From contig JBHGBM010000081.1 in assembly GCA_041946965.1 (NCBI GenBank), positions 1-25,528 of the forward strand: a DNA stretch of 25,528 bases, read 5' to 3'. The notes below the pieces were generated by a model that was given only the letters and a program-made list of their open reading frames with translations, made no database searches and was not told the DNA's origin. Below are positions 23,820-25,528 of the stretch, piece by piece; position 1 is the first letter of the stretch, and each line of letters starts with the position of its first letter. Made by a program: the position numbers and the translations under genes. The stretch is from JBHGBM01 sp041946965. Its GTDB lineage: Bacteria; Acidobacteriota; Terriglobia; Bryobacterales; Bryobacteraceae.

Positions 23820-25397
23820 ATGAGCCTGCTGTCGCCCAGACTCCAGCTAAAGGTCGCGCAAAAGCAGATCCTCACGCCGGGCCTGGTTCAAATGGTCACC
23901 GTGCTTCAGCTCAACCGGCTGGAACTGAAGGAGATGATCAACCAGGAGATCGTCAAGAATCCGGTGCTGGAGGAGTCCACCGACGAACCGGGCGAGGAAA
24001 TCACCCCTGAGGAACTGCTCCCCCTGCTCGAGCCCGAGCGGGTCCAGGATCCGGCCGACGCGCAGTTTGTCCAGGCGCTGATGGAGACTCCCGCCGCCGA
24101 AAGCGCCGCGCCCGAACCTGAAACAGCTCTCGCCACCCCGCTCGAAGCGGATGCCGCGGCCGGCCCCGAGACCGCCGCCGCCGAGGTGGAACCGCCCGCG
24201 GCCACGGACCCGTTCGACGAGATCGACTTCGGCTCCTTTTTCGACGACTACCTGGATCCCGGGTTCCGCAGCCCGGCGGCCGAATCCGTCGAAAAGCCCT
24301 CCTTCGAGACGTTCCTTTCCGCGCCCGTCACCCTTACCGACTATCTGCACTCGCAGTTGAGCGTGCTGGTGATGTCGGAGGCCGTGCGGGAGGCGGCCGA
24401 AGCTATCATCGGCAACCTCGACGAGGACGGCTACCTGTCCGCATCGCTCGAGGAGATCGCCGCGCTCGACAATCACACCCCGGAAGAGGTGGAGGAGGCG
24501 CTCAAACTGGTGCAGTCCCTCGACCCCGCCGGGGTGGCCGCGCGCAACGTCCGCGAGTGCCTGCTGCTCCAGATCGAAAGCATGAACGGGCGCGGAGGCG
24601 TCGCCTGGCAGATCGTCTCCAGCCACTTGCGTTTGCTCGAAACACGCCAGTACCGCGAACTGGCCAAAGCGCTCGGCCGCCCGCTCGAGCACGTCGAAAT
24701 CGCCTGCGCCATGATCCGGCGCCTGAACCCGCGGCCGGCCCTGCGCTACTCCAGCCAGGGCGCCCGCGCGGTCGAGCCGGACGTCTTTTTCATCAAGGAT
24801 GGCGAGGATTTCATCATCCAGATGAACGACGACGATGTGCCGCAGCTTCGCCTCAACGCCCAGTACCGCAAGATGCTGGACCGTGAGAACGGCGCCACGA
24901 AAGAAGTCCGCGACTACGTTCGCGAACGGTATACTTCCGCCATCCAGCTCATGAAGAACATCGAGCAGCGGAAGCAGACCATCCTGAGGGTGTGCCAGGA
25001 GATCGTCCGCCGCCAGCGGGACTTCCTGGCCAACGGCATTGACCATCTCAAGCCCATGATGATCAAGGACGTGGCCCAGGAGGTCGGCGTGCATCCGTCC
25101 ACGGTGAGCCGCGCGGTCGCCAATAAATACGTCCATACGCCCCAGGGAGTTTTTGAGCTGCGTTATTTCTTCTCTGAAGCGGTGCAGGGCCCCAGCGGCG
25201 CCGGCACTCCGCTGTTGCTGCTGAAGCGGAAGGTGAAGAAGATGATTGAGGATGAGGACCCCACCCACCCCCTCACCGACGAGCAGATCACGGCACTGTT
25301 GCAAGCCGAGGGAATCAACGTGACCCGCCGCACTGTGGCAAAATACCGTGAGGACATGAGAATTCCGTCCACGCACCAACGGCGCGTCCGCGCTTAA
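23820..25397 (+). CDS. rpoN: RNA polymerase sigma-54 factor
   Basis: Sigma-54 directs RNA polymerase to -24/-12 promoters that need AAA+ activators. In this 525-residue protein, region I is LSPRLQLKVAQKQILTPGLVQMVTVLQLNRLEL (residues 4-36), the activator-responsive part. Region II is a long acidic Glu/Ala/Pro-rich segment (about 50-160). The core-binding domain follows (about 165-345; HSQLSVL, GNLDEDGYL, LDPAGVAARNVRECL). The helix-turn-helix is at about 413-433 (MIKDVAQEVGVHPSTVSRAVANKY), and the RpoN box at 502-511 reads TRRTVAKYRE, differing from ARRTVAKYRE only at the first residue. It precedes hpf by 39 bases, the classic rpoN-hpf order. Confidence 0.96.
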   Translation: MSLLSPRLQLKVAQKQILTPGLVQMVTVLQLNRLELKEMINQEIVKNPVLEESTDEPGEEITPEELLPLLEPERVQDPADAQFVQALMETPAAESAAPEPETALATPLEADAAAGPETAAAEVEPPAATDPFDEIDFGSFFDDYLDPGFRSPAAESVEKPSFETFLSAPVTLTDYLHSQLSVLVMSEAVREAAEAIIGNLDEDGYLSASLEEIAALDNHTPEEVEEALKLVQSLDPAGVAARNVRECLLLQIESMNGRGGVAWQIVSSHLRLLETRQYRELAKALGRPLEHVEIACAMIRRLNPRPALRYSSQGARAVEPDVFFIKDGEDFIIQMNDDDVPQLRLNAQYRKMLDRENGATKEVRDYVRERYTSAIQLMKNIEQRKQTILRVCQEIVRRQRDFLANGIDHLKPMMIKDVAQEVGVHPSTVSRAVANKYVHTPQGVFELRYFFSEAVQGPSGAGTPLLLLKRKVKKMIEDEDPTHPLTDEQITALLQAEGINVTRRTVAKYREDMRIPSTHQRRVRA

Positions 25398-25436
25398 GGA
25401 CAATCGGGCGGACGCCTTCTAACCGGGGGGACCGTA

Positions 25437-25528
25437 ATGAAGATCCATTACACGGGCAGGCAGGTGGAGCTGGCTCCGGCCCAGCTTAAGAAGATCGAAG
25501 CCGGATTCGCGAAAGTGGGAAAGCTGCT
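25437..25528 (+). CDS. hpf: Ribosome hibernation promoting factor (5' end only)
   Basis: The first 30 codons are present before the window ends. MKIHYTGRQVELAPAQLKKIEAGFAKVGKL fits the N-terminal beta-alpha unit of the HPF/RaiA family, which binds the 30S decoding region and promotes 100S dimers or inactive 70S ribosomes in starvation. The ATG at 25437 is preceded by a strong purine-rich GGGGGGA. It stands 39 bases after rpoN and is probably cotranscribed, as in many bacteria. Whether it is the long (dimerising) or short form cannot be told. Confidence 0.88.
   Translation, partial: MKIHYTGRQVELAPAQLKKIEAGFAKVGKL

Noticed and set aside
1..25528. CRISPR array, tRNA, rRNA, transposase or phage genes
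   Set aside because: Spacers between genes are short and none shows regular repeats, cloverleaf arms, terminal inverted repeats or mobile-element proteins.

Overview
The window is GC-rich chromosomal DNA packed with genes, and the gene content points to an acidobacterium of the Solibacter/Bryobacter type. The main reasons are a protein ending in the TIGR03437 domain that is abundant in Solibacter, a secretin carrying a C-terminal cohesin-like domain, a large TonB-dependent receptor with an N-terminal carboxypeptidase-regulatory-like domain, a DUF507 protein, and an rpoN-hpf pair. The assignment is inferred from families, not from a database search. I found no rRNA, tRNA, CRISPR array, insertion sequence, integrase or phage gene.

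Left part (1-8059). After the 3' tail of an unidentified plus-strand gene, a minus-strand operon runs from 3005 down to 120: a small unknown protein, a flavodoxin-fold protein with a four-cysteine iron-sulfur motif, and electron transfer flavoprotein subunits beta and alpha. EtfA has an unusual C-terminal FAD region. A periplasmic-type aldo/keto reductase (minus) and an Oar-like TonB-dependent receptor (plus) diverge from a shared 214-base spacer. That spacer holds a good promoter with a palindrome over its -35 element. A small membrane-anchored protein follows.

Middle part (8101-19338). Seven minus-strand genes with gaps of 2 to 39 bases or short overlaps form one probable transcription unit. 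In order of transcription they are: a TPR-secretin-cohesin protein, two GspG-like pseudopilins, a BACON/TIGR03437 exported protein, an M14 zinc carboxypeptidase, a fibronectin type III lipoprotein and a penicillin-acylase-family hydrolase. Every product is predicted to be exported or membrane-associated. The most unusual detail is that both pseudopilins end in DGTPYSEW, and the codons for that tail contain, in the +1 frame, the start codon of the next gene. The same 26-base overlap therefore occurs twice in a row.

Right part (19462-25528). This is housekeeping: smpB and a leucyl aminopeptidase (plus), a tandem DUF507 protein overlapping a ribokinase (minus), a CmcI-like methyltransferase (plus), sigma-54 (rpoN) and the first codons of the ribosome hibernation factor gene hpf.

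Across the window several first genes have a TAnnnT -10-like element ending only 7 to 9 bases before the start codon and no Shine-Dalgarno sequence. This suggests leaderless or nearly leaderless mRNAs. Non-ATG starts (GTG, TTG) are common.
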